This document shows, piece by piece, positions 43,712-53,679 of a stretch of DNA of 64,000 nucleotides. Below the pieces are notes generated by a model. It saw only the letters and a program-made list of their open reading frames with translations. It ran no database searches and had not been told where the DNA came from. The DNA comes from Pontibacter kalidii (lineage in GTDB: Bacteria; Bacteroidota; Bacteroidia; Cytophagales; Hymenobacteraceae): positions 1,056,501-1,120,500 of the forward strand of contig NZ_CP111079.1 in NCBI RefSeq assembly GCF_026278245.1, given 5' to 3'. Position numbers and translations under genes: made by a program. Position 1 is the stretch's first letter; each line of letters begins with the position of its first letter.

Positions 43712-43740
43712 GAAGGGCCGGCAATCAATGCCGGCCCTTC
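43712..43740. terminator. Bidirectional terminator between EcsC and the T9SS cargo gene
   Basis: GAAGGGCCGGCA (43712-43723) pairs exactly with TGCCGGCCCTTC (43729-43740); T-rich on the + side (CTGATTTTAT). It stands between two convergent genes. Confidence 0.8.
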
Positions 43741-43764
43741 CTGATTTTATACTTGCTGCACCAG

Positions 43765-46700
43765 TTAGTGCACATAAAGCTTAAACGTGAGCAAGCCACG
43801 ATCCGTGTGCAGGTGGACCAGGTAAATGCCACTTTGAGATTTGCGCAGCTGTACCTGTAGCAGATCCGGCCGCGGCGTAGTTATACGTTGCTCCAGTACC
43901 AGTTGGCCCAGGCTGCTGTATACCTGCAGTTGCTGCACCTCAAAATCGGCCCGGTGCAGGTCTAGCTTAAAGCTGCCGCTGCTGGGGTTAGGGGAGATAA
44001 CGACAGACTCAGGCAGGGTAAGATCTTCCACCACAAAATTAGCAGTGCTATAGGCTTTCCCGCCGTATCCTGTTATTTGTACCTTGCCGGTGGTGGCGCC
44101 GCGCGGTACCTTTACCTTATACCTGTCACCGGTGGCTTCCAGTACCAGCGCTTCCTGTCCGTTGAACGCGATCTTGTCCTGCAGCCCCATTATACCGAAG
44201 TGCTGACCGCTGATCTCCACCACCGTGCCCACGCTTCCCTGTGCCGGCTGCATGGCCGTGAACCTTGGCCCCGGAATCACCTCAAACTGAGCGAATGCTG
44301 GGCCACCAGGTGTCTCCACGATGAGAATGTTAGATTCGGCCTGCTCCGGCACCCGCACCACCAAGTGTTGCGGGCTTGCCTCCAGAACCTGGGCCTTCAC
44401 TAACCCAAAAAGCACGTTGATCCGGGCCTTATCCGCTGTAAAGTTCTCGCCTGCGATGGTGAAGGTGCTCCCCACTATCCCGCGCTCTTCGCTCAGGCTG
44501 CTGATAACGGGCCTGTACCAGACAGTATAGGAGGAGGTGCTTTCTACATTACCCCCTTTGGTAAGGATGGTGAAGGCGCTTGTCGCGGCTCCGGCAGGTA
44601 CCTTTACTGACACCAGGTTGCCAGTGTGGTGGACGATCTCGCAGTTGAGGTTGCCCAGTTTTACAGTTTCAATCAGCTCCGGTTGCAGGTGCTGCCCGTG
44701 CAGGTTTACGATATTGCCTACCATACCCTCTGCCGGGCTGAAGGAGCTGAGCACCGGCGGCTGGTATACTTCAAAGGTTTCTGTTGCCGTAACGCCTCCA
44801 TCCGGAGTAATGACTTTCAGGGCACCCGTAGCCGCGCCTTCCGGCACCCGCACGCGCAGCTCAGAGTTGGTAGCACTGACAACGGACGCGGCTTTCCCGC
44901 TCAGGTATACTTTGTTGTCCGCCGCGATGCCTGCGAATCGATCCCCACGAATCGTTACTTCCGTACCATACTTGCCCGCAGCAGGTTCAAAAGCCGCGAT
45001 GGCTGGTGTTGCCAGCACATCCTCCAGGTTTACCCGCACCGCCTCGTCCACCACCGGCGGCATGTCGTAGATGCGGTTGACGGTGACGTTGGTGCGCACA
45101 GGGGAGTTATAATCGAAGAAGATGTCGGCAAAGTTCTCCACGGTGGTTTTCTCCGGCAGGTCGGCCTTCGGCTTGATGCTGAACTGGATGTAGCCGTGGC
45201 TGCCTGGCTCGTTGGCGTTGCTGTCGGGCAGCATGATGTTGTCGAAGGTCCAGGTGAGCACGGGCAGGCCCTTGCCGCTTACTTCCAGGCGGTGGGTATG
45301 CGAGGCGGCCCCGACCTGCAGCGTGCTCAGGTCCAGATGCTCAGAGAGCGTGTCTACTACCACCACCCGGTAGGCCACGTCGGTGCCGGTGTTCTGGAAG
45401 CGGATCTTATACTTGAGCGCGGTGTTGGTGGGGGTATAGTTTTCTTCCGTTCTGCCCACCGGCGTCACCAGCTTGTCGTTCGGGTCGAAAGAGTCCGTAA
45501 TCAGCACGCACTCTTCTGACACCTCAGCTTCCTCGTCATCTGTCGGCATCAGGTTCACCAGGCCGGAGCTCACGGTGGTTCCGGCGTTGGCATCGGTACA
45601 GGCCTCCACCGTTACGCTGGCTAGTTTGTTGTCGCCGTTGCCTTCCGGCTGGTCTGCCTCCAAGCGCCAGGTATAGCCCATGGTGGGCACCCAGAGCACC
45701 ATGCTATCGCCGGCAGCCAGGCGGAACTGCTCTTTGGAGGCCAGCCTGCCATCGGCAAACTTGCGGAACAGCTCGTGCTGCTCCATGTCGGCCGTGCCAG
45801 AGTTCCTGATCACGAAACGAATCCTGCCCGACTCTGCGTCGCAGCGGCCCGTGATGGTAACAGTAGGAACCGGTTTGGCTGTCGCGTTATTTGAAGGCGT
45901 GATCCAGGTACGAGTGCAGACAGTGCGGCCGCGCACCGACTCGTCTCCGCAGGTTACGATGTCTTGTATGGTGATAGCGCCTTGCTGCCCTGCCGCCAGA
46001 TCGCCCACGGCAAATTCATAGGTCCCATTGGGCAGGCGGGTATACGCTTTATCTGCGGAGAGCAGTTCCACCTCGGCCGGCAGTTGCACGTATACTTTGG
46101 CATCGGGTGCCGTGGCAAAACCGGAGTTTACATACCGCACAGTGGTGGTACTTTCGAAACAGCGCCGGCGGCGGGTAGAGGAAACGCTGACAGAGAGGTG
46201 GGGGGAGAGGGTGACTTGGTTGGCGAAGTTTACTGTAGCCACGGCATCTTCTGTTGCTGATAAGTCTACAGTATAGTTTCCTGTATCTGGGGGGCAGACT
46301 TGTCGAATATGTTTGCCATACTGCTCTGTTGTAATCTGGCTTACAGTATATGTTCCAGGCCTAACCTCTATATTGAACTGTCCATAGCTGTTGGTTCGCC
46401 CATAATAGGGGCCCGGCGTAGCCATTACCAGGACATTTTCTATGCCTGTGTCTCCTTCATCCTGTACACAATTCAAATTGCCGTCGGCGTAGATAGTGCC
46501 GGTTATGCGGCTGGGCGTTGAAGGTGCGTCATCGTTCTGGTACACCAGGATGTTGTCAAAATGGCTAAAACCCTTTAAGGCAAACCAAATAGTACTCCCG
46601 TCTTTGCTTACCTTCAAGTCATAATAGCCTGGATTTCCTTCAAGCCTGTATCTATTATGAATCAAGGCTATTAACTCTCCGGATTGGCTGTATTTCTTTA

Positions 46701-48258
46701 TTACTACCTTGTCATTTACCCTGCCCGCTACATAAATAAAACCCAGCCCATCAATTGTTATTAAAGCAGAACCTGATTGATAATTTGTGCTAGGTGTAAA
46801 AGCTTCAAACTGTGCCACCAGAGCACCTGTTTGGTCATGCTTCTTTACCTGATGGTCCCGAACGAAATAGAAAAAGCCAAAGGTATCGAATCTAATATTC
46901 ATTCCGGGATAGATAGCGTCTTGCAGGTCGAAGACGAAATCACTAATTAGATCTCCCGAAGGACTATACTTGAGGCAGCGCTTTTCTTTTATAAGGTACA
47001 TGTTATCAGCGTGGTCGAACAGGATAGTGCTCGGGTAAAAGCGCCCACCCTCTGGAAGCGAGGACTGCTTCAATAAGCTGGTAACATACTTTCCCTGGGG
47101 CGAAAATTTATGGACTACTCCTTTTTCATCGTCTGCTAAGACATAAACGGCTCCCTGGCTGTCAAATGCAAAATCCCTGACCTTGTAGATGAAATAATCT
47201 AATTCACCGGTTCCCCCGAAGGTACGAATGTGGTTACCGTTGCTGTCAAAGAAGCTGATCTTGCCCTCTTCATGGGTGTAATAGTTTCCCGCACCATCGA
47301 ACCGCATTGGATAATTAAGGGAAACACTACTCTTGTTGTCAGCCCCTGCGTTACCGAATGTAAGTACAAAATCGAAATCAGGTGAAAGTTTATGAATTTT
47401 GCCTTTCAGGCTCCATGAGGTAAACTCCATCACCCAAAGGTTGTTGTCAGGATCAGTAGCCAATCGCGTTTGTAAGCCGGAGAGTTTACCTTCTTCCGTT
47501 CCTTCGTCCAGATAGGTTGCCAGCGTGTCGCCATTGTAGCTATGCTTGGTGATGTATTGCCCATCGGGTATGGGTGCTGCCGTCAGGTAGAAATTGTTTG
47601 CAGCATCGAAGGCCACATCCTCTATAAACCCCCCAGAAATGAGCAGTTCTGGTGTGCCATCTTGTTTGACGCGCTTCATCCAGTGCACGCCCACAATGTT
47701 TAAGCTATTATTAGCATCGATCTTAACCTGGTAGGGTTCCATGTAATGACCTGGGGATGTTTCCAGGCTGTCGTATACTTGCAGTACGTTCCCCTGGCTA
47801 TCGAACTTCTGGACACGGTAATTGTCCGGATCCGCCACGTAGATGTTGCCCTCGTTATCGATATCTAGGCCCCGAGGTAACTTGAATTGCCCTGGCGCAT
47901 TACCTTCGCTGCCAAAGCACATCACCAGCTCGCCTTCTGTGGTATACTTGCATACTTTACCTCCCCTCCTGGACACAAAGAAATGCCCCTGTTTATCTGT
48001 AGCAATACCAAAGCCGGCAAAGGTATCATCATCCAGGAAAAGCTCCTTCAGGAGTTCGCCTTCCGGGCTAAATACCTTTACGTTGGAATGGTCTAAGACA
48101 TATAGCTTTCGGTCTGGGCCAATATCAAAATCCAAGGGGTTCTGTAAAGTAAGCCCCTTTAGCTTGGTTCTGGTATATTCTTGTTGCAGGTTTGCCTGAG
48201 CCCGGCTGGAAGGGGTAAAAATAAAAGTGAGCAGAATCAGGAGTAAAGCTGTTCTCAT
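43765..48258 (-). CDS. Giant secreted T9SS cargo: beta-propeller, Ig-like, TIG domains and sorting tail
   Basis: 1497 residues. Signal peptide (about 1-20), then NHL/beta-propeller repeats to about 590 (units such as FKLPRGLDIDNEGNIYVADPDNYRVQKF), a Cna-B-like domain (ITGTIYADGNLNCVQDEGDTGIENV), repeats rich in threonine, a DUF7619-type domain (YKIRFQNTGTDVAYRVVVVDTLSEHLD), four IPT/TIG-like domains (about 1100-1420, each opening with P-x-I/V-S-x-x-P-x-x-G), and a C-terminal T9SS type A sorting domain (PNPSSGSFKLDL ... GIYLVHLHTDRG). It is expected to be exported and anchored or released by the type IX system. Its ligand is unknown. Confidence 0.88.
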   Translation of the reverse strand: MRTALLLILLTFIFTPSSRAQANLQQEYTRTKLKGLTLQNPLDFDIGPDRKLYVLDHSNVKVFSPEGELLKELFLDDDTFAGFGIATDKQGHFFVSRRGGKVCKYTTEGELVMCFGSEGNAPGQFKLPRGLDIDNEGNIYVADPDNYRVQKFDSQGNVLQVYDSLETSPGHYMEPYQVKIDANNSLNIVGVHWMKRVKQDGTPELLISGGFIEDVAFDAANNFYLTAAPIPDGQYITKHSYNGDTLATYLDEGTEEGKLSGLQTRLATDPDNNLWVMEFTSWSLKGKIHKLSPDFDFVLTFGNAGADNKSSVSLNYPMRFDGAGNYYTHEEGKISFFDSNGNHIRTFGGTGELDYFIYKVRDFAFDSQGAVYVLADDEKGVVHKFSPQGKYVTSLLKQSSLPEGGRFYPSTILFDHADNMYLIKEKRCLKYSPSGDLISDFVFDLQDAIYPGMNIRFDTFGFFYFVRDHQVKKHDQTGALVAQFEAFTPSTNYQSGSALITIDGLGFIYVAGRVNDKVVIKKYSQSGELIALIHNRYRLEGNPGYYDLKVSKDGSTIWFALKGFSHFDNILVYQNDDAPSTPSRITGTIYADGNLNCVQDEGDTGIENVLVMATPGPYYGRTNSYGQFNIEVRPGTYTVSQITTEQYGKHIRQVCPPDTGNYTVDLSATEDAVATVNFANQVTLSPHLSVSVSSTRRRRCFESTTTVRYVNSGFATAPDAKVYVQLPAEVELLSADKAYTRLPNGTYEFAVGDLAAGQQGAITIQDIVTCGDESVRGRTVCTRTWITPSNNATAKPVPTVTITGRCDAESGRIRFVIRNSGTADMEQHELFRKFADGRLASKEQFRLAAGDSMVLWVPTMGYTWRLEADQPEGNGDNKLASVTVEACTDANAGTTVSSGLVNLMPTDDEEAEVSEECVLITDSFDPNDKLVTPVGRTEENYTPTNTALKYKIRFQNTGTDVAYRVVVVDTLSEHLDLSTLQVGAASHTHRLEVSGKGLPVLTWTFDNIMLPDSNANEPGSHGYIQFSIKPKADLPEKTTVENFADIFFDYNSPVRTNVTVNRIYDMPPVVDEAVRVNLEDVLATPAIAAFEPAAGKYGTEVTIRGDRFAGIAADNKVYLSGKAASVVSATNSELRVRVPEGAATGALKVITPDGGVTATETFEVYQPPVLSSFSPAEGMVGNIVNLHGQHLQPELIETVKLGNLNCEIVHHTGNLVSVKVPAGAATSAFTILTKGGNVESTSSYTVWYRPVISSLSEERGIVGSTFTIAGENFTADKARINVLFGLVKAQVLEASPQHLVVRVPEQAESNILIVETPGGPAFAQFEVIPGPRFTAMQPAQGSVGTVVEISGQHFGIMGLQDKIAFNGQEALVLEATGDRYKVKVPRGATTGKVQITGYGGKAYSTANFVVEDLTLPESVVISPNPSSGSFKLDLHRADFEVQQLQVYSSLGQLVLEQRITTPRPDLLQVQLRKSQSGIYLVHLHTDRGLLTFKLYVH

Positions 48259-48474
48259 AGGCTAAAAGTGAATCGTCAATCAAGTAAGTATAGAGTGTTC
48301 AGTTACAGGGCCTAAAGGTATACATTTTGACTTGAATATATAGCTCTTACAGGAGCTGTTATCGAAGCTAAAGGATACTTAAAAGCAGAAGCTGAAAGTA
48401 TAGCGGCAAACAAAAACAGCGGCCCTTACACTTTGAAAGTATAAAGGCCGCTGCCAAAGTATAAATCCTGCGTT

Positions 48475-48924
48475 TTACCGGTTATCCTCCGCGTACCACT
48501 CGGCAAAGGAGTTCTGTGTTTCCCAGAGCTTCAGGTGGTGCAGGTTTACGTACTCCGGCAGATGCTTCTGCAGCCGGTGCTGGAAATCGATCAGCATGTT
48601 CTCGCAAGTAGGCTGGTAGGGGGTAAGTACCAGCTTATGCTCATACTTGCGCAACGGCTCGAGCAGGTCCTGTGGCGAGCCCTGCGGCAGCACCAGCGCA
48701 TGGTCGAAGGGTTGCACGATGTGCTCCTGGACCAGTTGCTTCAGGTCGCCGAAGTCCATCACCATGCCGTTTTTGGGGTGTTCTTCCTCCACGAGCGGCG
48801 TACCGATTATGGTTACCTCCAGTTTGTAGGAGTGGCCGTGGATATGGCGGCAGGGGCCGTCGTAGTTAAGCAGTGCGTGTGCCGTCTCAAAGGTGAAAAG
48901 CCTGGTGAGCCTGATCTTCGTCAT
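48475..48924 (-). CDS. queD: 6-carboxytetrahydropterin synthase QueD / PTPS family
   Basis: 149 residues from the ATG 48922-48924; a longer frame adds an unlikely 36-residue Pro/His-rich leader. Zinc ligands His16 (FETAHAL) and His29, His31 (RHIHGHSY), Cys25 as the expected catalytic residue, and MDFGDLKQLV and FDHALVL follow the family layout; the C-terminal Glu lies in LWETQNSFAEW. Members make 6-carboxy-5,6,7,8-tetrahydropterin for queuosine or act as pyruvoyl-tetrahydropterin synthase. No other que gene is in the window, so the exact branch is not certain. Confidence 0.88.
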   Translation of the reverse strand: MTKIRLTRLFTFETAHALLNYDGPCRHIHGHSYKLEVTIIGTPLVEEEHPKNGMVMDFGDLKQLVQEHIVQPFDHALVLPQGSPQDLLEPLRKYEHKLVLTPYQPTCENMLIDFQHRLQKHLPEYVNLHHLKLWETQNSFAEWYAEDNR

Positions 48925-49030
48925 CAAGTATAAAGCGTAAGGATAAAAGTATAAGTGATTATACGCGCAAGGTAGGCCGGCAGTAGGACGTATAAAATGA
49001 CACAGGTCATTGTGCGGGTGGGGCAGGGGC

Positions 49031-49063
49031 AAAAGAAAAAGGCCAGCCCATAGGCTAGCCTTT
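49031..49063 (-). terminator. Terminator of the citrate synthase gene
   Basis: Minus-strand AAGGCTAGCC pairs with GGCTGGCCTT (49040-49062), followed by a T-rich run (49031-49040). It begins about 20 bases after the gltA stop. Confidence 0.8.
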
Positions 49064-49085
49064 CCTGCATTATATTTTAAAGAGA

Positions 49086-50372
49086 CTAACGCTTCTCCAC
49101 CGGAACGTAGTCGCGTTTGGTCTCGCCGGTGTAGATCTGGCGAGGACGGCCGATAGGCTCTTTGTTCTCACGCATCTCTTTCCACTGCGCGATCCAGCCT
49201 GGCAGACGGCCCAGGGCGAACATCACCGTAAACATATCGGTTGGGATACCGATGGCGCGGTAGATGATGCCGGAGTAGAAGTCTACGTTCGGGTAGAGTT
49301 TGCGCTCCACGAAGTATGAGTCATTCAGGGCAGCTTCTTCCAGCTCCTTGGCGATGTCGAGGATCGGATCGTTAATGCCAAGAGCGGTGAGTACTTCGTC
49401 TGCAGCCTTCTTAATGATTCTGGCGCGAGGGTCGAAGTTCTTGTACACGCGGTGGCCAAAGCCCATCAGGCGGAACGGATCGTCCTTGTCTTTTGCTTTC
49501 GCGATGAATTTCTTGGAATCACCACCGTCTGCCTTGATCTGCTCCAGCATCTCGATAACGGCCTGGTTGGCACCACCGTGCAGCGGGCCCCACAACGCGC
49601 CGATACCGGCAGAAACAGAGGAGTACAGGCTGGCGTTGGCAGAGCCTACCAAACGCACCGTAGAGGTAGAGCAGTTCTGCTCGTGATCGGCGTGCAGGAT
49701 CAGCAGCTTGTTCAGGGCGTCTACTACCACCGGGTTTAGCTCATACTCCTCGGTTGGGTAGGCGAACATCATGTGCAGGAAGTTCGAGCAGTAGTCCAGC
49801 TTGTTTTTTGGGTAGTTCACCGGATGCCCGATAGAGTTTTTGTAAGACCAGGCAGCAATAGTTGGTAGCTTGGCCATCAGACGGATGATAGAAAGGTCTA
49901 CCTCATCTTTCGTCTGGTTCGGGTTAAGCGATTCAGGGTAGAAAGCCGTTAGCGAGCTGATTAGGGCAGAAAGGATCCCCATCGGGTGCGCCGCAGAAGG
50001 GAAACCGTCCAGGATCTTGCGCATGTCCTCGTTCACCAGCGTGTGCAGTCTTATCTTGTTGCTGAAATCGTCCAGCTCCTGTGCTGTTGGCAACGAACCA
50101 TAGATCAGCAGGTAAGCCACCTCGATAAAGTTCGACTTCTCTGCCAGTTGCTCAATAGGATAGCCCCTGTAGTGCAGAATACCCTGCTCACCATCCAGGA
50201 AAGTGATGGCGCTGGTAGTGGCCCCCGTGTTCTTATAGCCTGAGTCCAGGGTGACATAGCCGGACTGAGCACGCAGAGAAGAAATGTCTATCGCTTTTTC
50301 GTTCTCAGTACCCTCAACAACAGGCATCTGGTAAGATTTACCATCTAAAATTATTTCAGCAAATTCTGACAT
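49086..50372 (-). CDS. gltA: Citrate synthase
   Basis: 428-residue type II (NADH-regulated-type length) citrate synthase that condenses oxaloacetate and acetyl-CoA. The active-site His motifs are clear: HADHEQNCSTSTVRLVGS and, further on, GFGHRVYKNFDPRA, plus SAGIGALWGPLHGGANQAV. The N-terminal domain (about 1-60) is the beta-rich extension of hexameric enzymes. Monocistronic, with its own terminator. Almost no AAGTATA word falls in the gene, as in other highly conserved genes here. Confidence 0.96.
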   Translation of the reverse strand: MSEFAEIILDGKSYQMPVVEGTENEKAIDISSLRAQSGYVTLDSGYKNTGATTSAITFLDGEQGILHYRGYPIEQLAEKSNFIEVAYLLIYGSLPTAQELDDFSNKIRLHTLVNEDMRKILDGFPSAAHPMGILSALISSLTAFYPESLNPNQTKDEVDLSIIRLMAKLPTIAAWSYKNSIGHPVNYPKNKLDYCSNFLHMMFAYPTEEYELNPVVVDALNKLLILHADHEQNCSTSTVRLVGSANASLYSSVSAGIGALWGPLHGGANQAVIEMLEQIKADGGDSKKFIAKAKDKDDPFRLMGFGHRVYKNFDPRARIIKKAADEVLTALGINDPILDIAKELEEAALNDSYFVERKLYPNVDFYSGIIYRAIGIPTDMFTVMFALGRLPGWIAQWKEMRENKEPIGRPRQIYTGETKRDYVPVEKR

Positions 50373-50745
50373 GTGTATTAGTTTTTTTGCGTAGTTGTGT
50401 CTCTTAATGAAGCGAAATTAGGTAAAATAGTTCTAAAAAGAAACGTGCTGCTTGCATAATATCTTACTTCTACAATGTATTAGCAAGCCACCTTATCTTC
50501 CCCACCTCTTAAAGCGGAAATCCCGTAAAATGTTTCACTTTTTCCGAAATCATTTAACAAAATGGTCATGTGGGTAGATGAAATTAAAAGGGTTTATACT
50601 TGTACGAAGGAAAGCCCCTGAAGCATGTAAACTCCATTTGTTTGGTGAGAAAGACGCGCTCTTTTCAAAGGACAGGTCATGTTCTTTTGCCGGTTTGCCC
50701 GTCTCGCACCTATATGAACCAATAGCTTTGAACCCGTAAATTGGC
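50373..50745. other. Spacer upstream of the DUF4268 gene
   Basis: Holds the upstream control region of gltA (weak -7-like TAATTTCG on the minus strand), a TATACTT word near 50595 and an AT-rich stretch. No gene is supported. Confidence 0.5.
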
Positions 50746-50753
50746 TATTTTTG
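50746..50753 (+). promoter_or_regulatory. -7 element directly before the DUF4268 start
   Basis: TATTTTTG matches TAnnTTTG, with TTTG 15 bases upstream at 50727-50730. It ends only 4 bases before the ATG at 50758, which would make the mRNA nearly leaderless. Confidence 0.45.
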
Positions 50754-50757
50754 CAGT

Positions 50758-51213
50758 ATGTATACCCGCGAACAGGCATCTCAGATCAGGCAGCAGTTCT
50801 GGACCACTTTTGGCCAGTACCTTTCGCCGCAGCTCTCCGCCGATGGCTGGAAAGTGAACTGGCTAAACTATAAAACCGGTGTGAAGGATGTATACTTCCG
50901 GATGAACGCCGACAACAAGCGCGGGTACATTGCCATCGAGCTGGCGCATCCCGATACGGAGATGCAGGAACTAGTGTACGATCAGTTTCTGGAGCACAGA
51001 ACCATGCTGCAGGAGGCGCTGGGCGAGGAGTGGGAGTGGCTGCTGCATACCTCCGACGAGTCGGGGCGGGTGGTGAGCAGGATCTATAAGGAGATCGCCC
51101 CGGTAAACGTGTTCAACAAAGACGACTGGCCGGCCCTGATCTCTTTCCTGAAGCCCCGTATTATTGCATTGGATGAGTTCTGGAGCAACGCAAAGTATAG
51201 CTTCGGAGGATAG
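50758..51213 (+). CDS. DUF4268 domain protein
   Basis: 151 residues matching the stand-alone DUF4268 type: MYTREQASQIRQQFWTTFGQYLSP, then VKDVYFRMNADNKRGYIAIELAHP, and WEWLLHTSDESGRVVSRIYKE. Related domains occur at the end of nuclease-like proteins, and a PD-(D/E)XK relation has been suggested for the family, but the function here is unknown. Convergent with the next gene with 8 bases between stops. Confidence 0.85.
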   Translation: MYTREQASQIRQQFWTTFGQYLSPQLSADGWKVNWLNYKTGVKDVYFRMNADNKRGYIAIELAHPDTEMQELVYDQFLEHRTMLQEALGEEWEWLLHTSDESGRVVSRIYKEIAPVNVFNKDDWPALISFLKPRIIALDEFWSNAKYSFGG

Positions 51214-51221
51214 GAGGCTGG

Positions 51222-51536
51222 TTACCAGGTCGTGTCATCATCGGGGTTGGTGAATCCGAGGCCCGGGCGGAAGCGGGTGCCTCTGCCATGCAGGTGGTCC
51301 CACATATCGGCCTCCAGCTTCAGCTTATCCAGTTGTATAAACTCCTCCCAACGCTCCCTGTCATCGGCATCGAACTCGTTTAGCAGCTCCTGCAGGTGCA
51401 TGTTGCTACTTTCCTGCTGCTGTGCCACCAGGTGCGGGTTGGTGCGCAGCATGAGTTCTATCTTAATGCGGAAGTAGGTGTTCAGCTCCTTGTAGCGCGC
51501 CTCGTCCCAGTTCTCCAGGTTCGGGTTTTCCATCAT
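51222..51536 (-). CDS. Hypothetical protein, helical and acidic
   Basis: 104 residues from the ATG at 51534-51536 (MMENPNLENWDEARYKELN). A longer frame reaches 51659, but its extra 41 residues are basic and irregular and hold an AAGTATA-like word, so the shorter start is better. The protein is helical and charged, with WDEARYKELNTYFRIKIELMLRTNPHLV and LQELLNEFDADDRERWEEFIQL; no family recognised. Confidence 0.65.
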   Translation of the reverse strand: MMENPNLENWDEARYKELNTYFRIKIELMLRTNPHLVAQQQESSNMHLQELLNEFDADDRERWEEFIQLDKLKLEADMWDHLHGRGTRFRPGLGFTNPDDDTTW

Positions 51537-52440
51537 ACTTATGTTAAAAGCCTCTCGTTTAGTATACCCCGAATGGGGCGGCAAGTTATGTAGATTTCTT
51601 GACTCGCTTCTCCGGATATCTTTGTCCGCAACTTTTCTGATGCGGACTTCCAAGCCCACGTAAGCCGTATTTTATATTTGCCAATTTTCCTGGCGCAACT
51701 CTTCAGACTTGTATCCTAGTGATGGCGTCGGGTCTGTGACTCGGCTGGCTTAAAAAGCCCCGCTCTTTCGGATTTGCAATCCGAAAGTATGAAGCAGCGG
51801 ATTTGTAATCCGCGAGAGCCATCCTTATACTTCGGCCATACTTTTATACTTACTTGGCGCAAGCGTCCGCTTGTGCCTCGATTAGAGCTACTGCTTTCCG
51901 CAACCTGAGCCAAGCTATCCTTACTAGCTGCAACTTATCTCTCCGCTGGCGCTAGTTTGCAACTCGTGTCCTACTTTGAGGTCGAGTTTGCAACCCGACT
52001 GGCTCGCAGATCCATGCTTCATACTTGGGCTGTACTTTCCTAGCCGATGTTTCCGGCAACTGGACACAAGCTATACCTGCTAGCTCCAGTTCATCCACGG
52101 CTTTACAACCTACTCGTTTCATTTCATACTTTGGCTCCCTCCAGGCCAGGAGGCCTCGTCCTTTGGCATCGCGCTGTCTATTGAAGCTGCTCCTCGCTGT
52201 CGCTCCGGGCTGCTGAGCAAGCTCAGCACCGCAACAATAGAAGGCGCTCAACCCAAGGACTGGGTATCAGTTCGATAGCTGCTGCTGACAGGGCTTGAAC
52301 CAAGTCCCCCTTTGAAGGGGGCAGGGGGATGACCCTGAATAGCCCATGCTATGAAGCTTATACTTCTGAAATGGCAGCCACAGAAACTCCCCTCCTTGGA
52401 GGGGCCAAGGGTGGGTTTATACTTGTAGGGAGAGGTAAAA
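51537..52440. repeat. Repeat-filled spacer B (copy B of the composite repeat)
   Basis: Nearly 0.9 kb without a credible gene. Contains CTTTCGGATTTGCAATCCGA...AAG (51765-51787), GCGGATTTGTAATCCGC (about 51796), a GCGCAAGCGTCCGCTTGTGC palindrome (about 51858), the composite core (about 52128-52270) and the CCCCTCCTTGGAGGGGCC module (about 52386). Order matches copies A and C. Confidence 0.8.
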
Positions 52441-52479
52441 CTCCAGCTTCGATTGATATAGCCTGAGTCGCAAGCAAAG

Positions 52480-53679
52480 CTAGGCAGCCCTGCCACGCTT
52501 ACTCGAAAACAACACATGCACCGCCAGCGCCAAAACCGAAAACACCAGCCCTACCAGCACCACCCCGTTCCATTGCCATAGCTGCCATGCCTGGCTGGCA
52601 AGTATGGTACCGGTGGCGCCACCCATAAAGTAAGTGAACATGTACACTGTGTTGAGGCGGTTCCGTGCCTCGGGGTGCAGCGAGAAGATAAGCGTTTGGT
52701 TGGAAATATGGGAGCCCTGCAGGCCGAGGTCCAGGAGAATGACGCCTACCACCAGGCCCATGATGCTGTAACTGAAAAAACCGAACACGATGTAGGAAAC
52801 GAGGATCATGGCCAGGGTGGCGAGCTGGATGTTGCGCGTGTCGAACCTGTCGCTAAGCCTGCCCATAACCGAGGCCATGATGGCTCCTCCGGCGCCAACC
52901 AGCCCGAAAGCGCCTGCCACATCACTGCCGGCAAAAAAAGGCGGGCCCTCCAGCAGAAAAACAAGCGTAGTCCAGAAGCCGCCGAAGCAGGCAAACGAAA
53001 GGGCCCCGCGTATCGAAGCCAGGCGCAGTACCGGCTCGGTCCGGAACAGGTGCACCAGCGACTTCATCAGGCTTTTATAGCTCCCTTTAAACTGCGGGTG
53101 TATCTCCGGGAGCAGGAAGTATAGGGCCACCCACAACAGCAGCATGAGCCCGGCGGCGATCAGGAACATGGCCCGCCAACCCAGGTGCTCGCCCACAAAG
53201 CCACTGAGCGTACGCGAGAAAAGTATACCTACCAGCAGGCCGCTCATCACCGTGCCTACCGCCTTGCCGCGCTCCTCCGGCCTGGCCAGGTGCGCCGCCA
53301 TAGGCACAAAAAGCTGGGGCACCACACATGTGGCTCCAATCAGCAGGCTGGCTGCCATCAAAGTATAAATGTTGGGGGAGAAGGCCGCCAGCAGCAGCGA
53401 AAGTATGATGAGCACAAAGTCAACCAGGATCAGGCGCTTGCGCCGCAGCATGTCGCCGAGTGGGATGATGAACAGCAGCCCGATGGCATAACCCACCTGC
53501 GCCAGCATCGCCACCATGCCTGCGCTGGACTCTGACACCTGAAAAGTATCCGCAATCTTTACCAGCAGGGGCTGGTTGTAGTAGTTGTTTGCCACCACCA
53601 TGCCTGAGGCAATGGTCATGAGCCAGAGGGTGGAGCGGGTAAGTTGCGGATCAGCGGCTGGGGTATGGGAAGGCGTCAT
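52480..53679 (-). CDS. MFS transporter
   Basis: 399 residues with 12 hydrophobic helices. The start TLWLMTIASGMVVANNYYNQPLL and the A-motif-like loop GDMLRRKRLILVD between helices 2 and 3 place it among major facilitator efflux proteins; GRLSDRFDTRNI is the second such loop. It resembles sugar or drug efflux permeases, but the substrate is not clear. The last residues are basic (SSKRGRAA). Monocistronic. Confidence 0.9.
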   Translation of the reverse strand: MTPSHTPAADPQLTRSTLWLMTIASGMVVANNYYNQPLLVKIADTFQVSESSAGMVAMLAQVGYAIGLLFIIPLGDMLRRKRLILVDFVLIILSLLLAAFSPNIYTLMAASLLIGATCVVPQLFVPMAAHLARPEERGKAVGTVMSGLLVGILFSRTLSGFVGEHLGWRAMFLIAAGLMLLLWVALYFLLPEIHPQFKGSYKSLMKSLVHLFRTEPVLRLASIRGALSFACFGGFWTTLVFLLEGPPFFAGSDVAGAFGLVGAGGAIMASVMGRLSDRFDTRNIQLATLAMILVSYIVFGFFSYSIMGLVVGVILLDLGLQGSHISNQTLIFSLHPEARNRLNTVYMFTYFMGGATGTILASQAWQLWQWNGVVLVGLVFSVLALAVHVLFSSKRGRAA

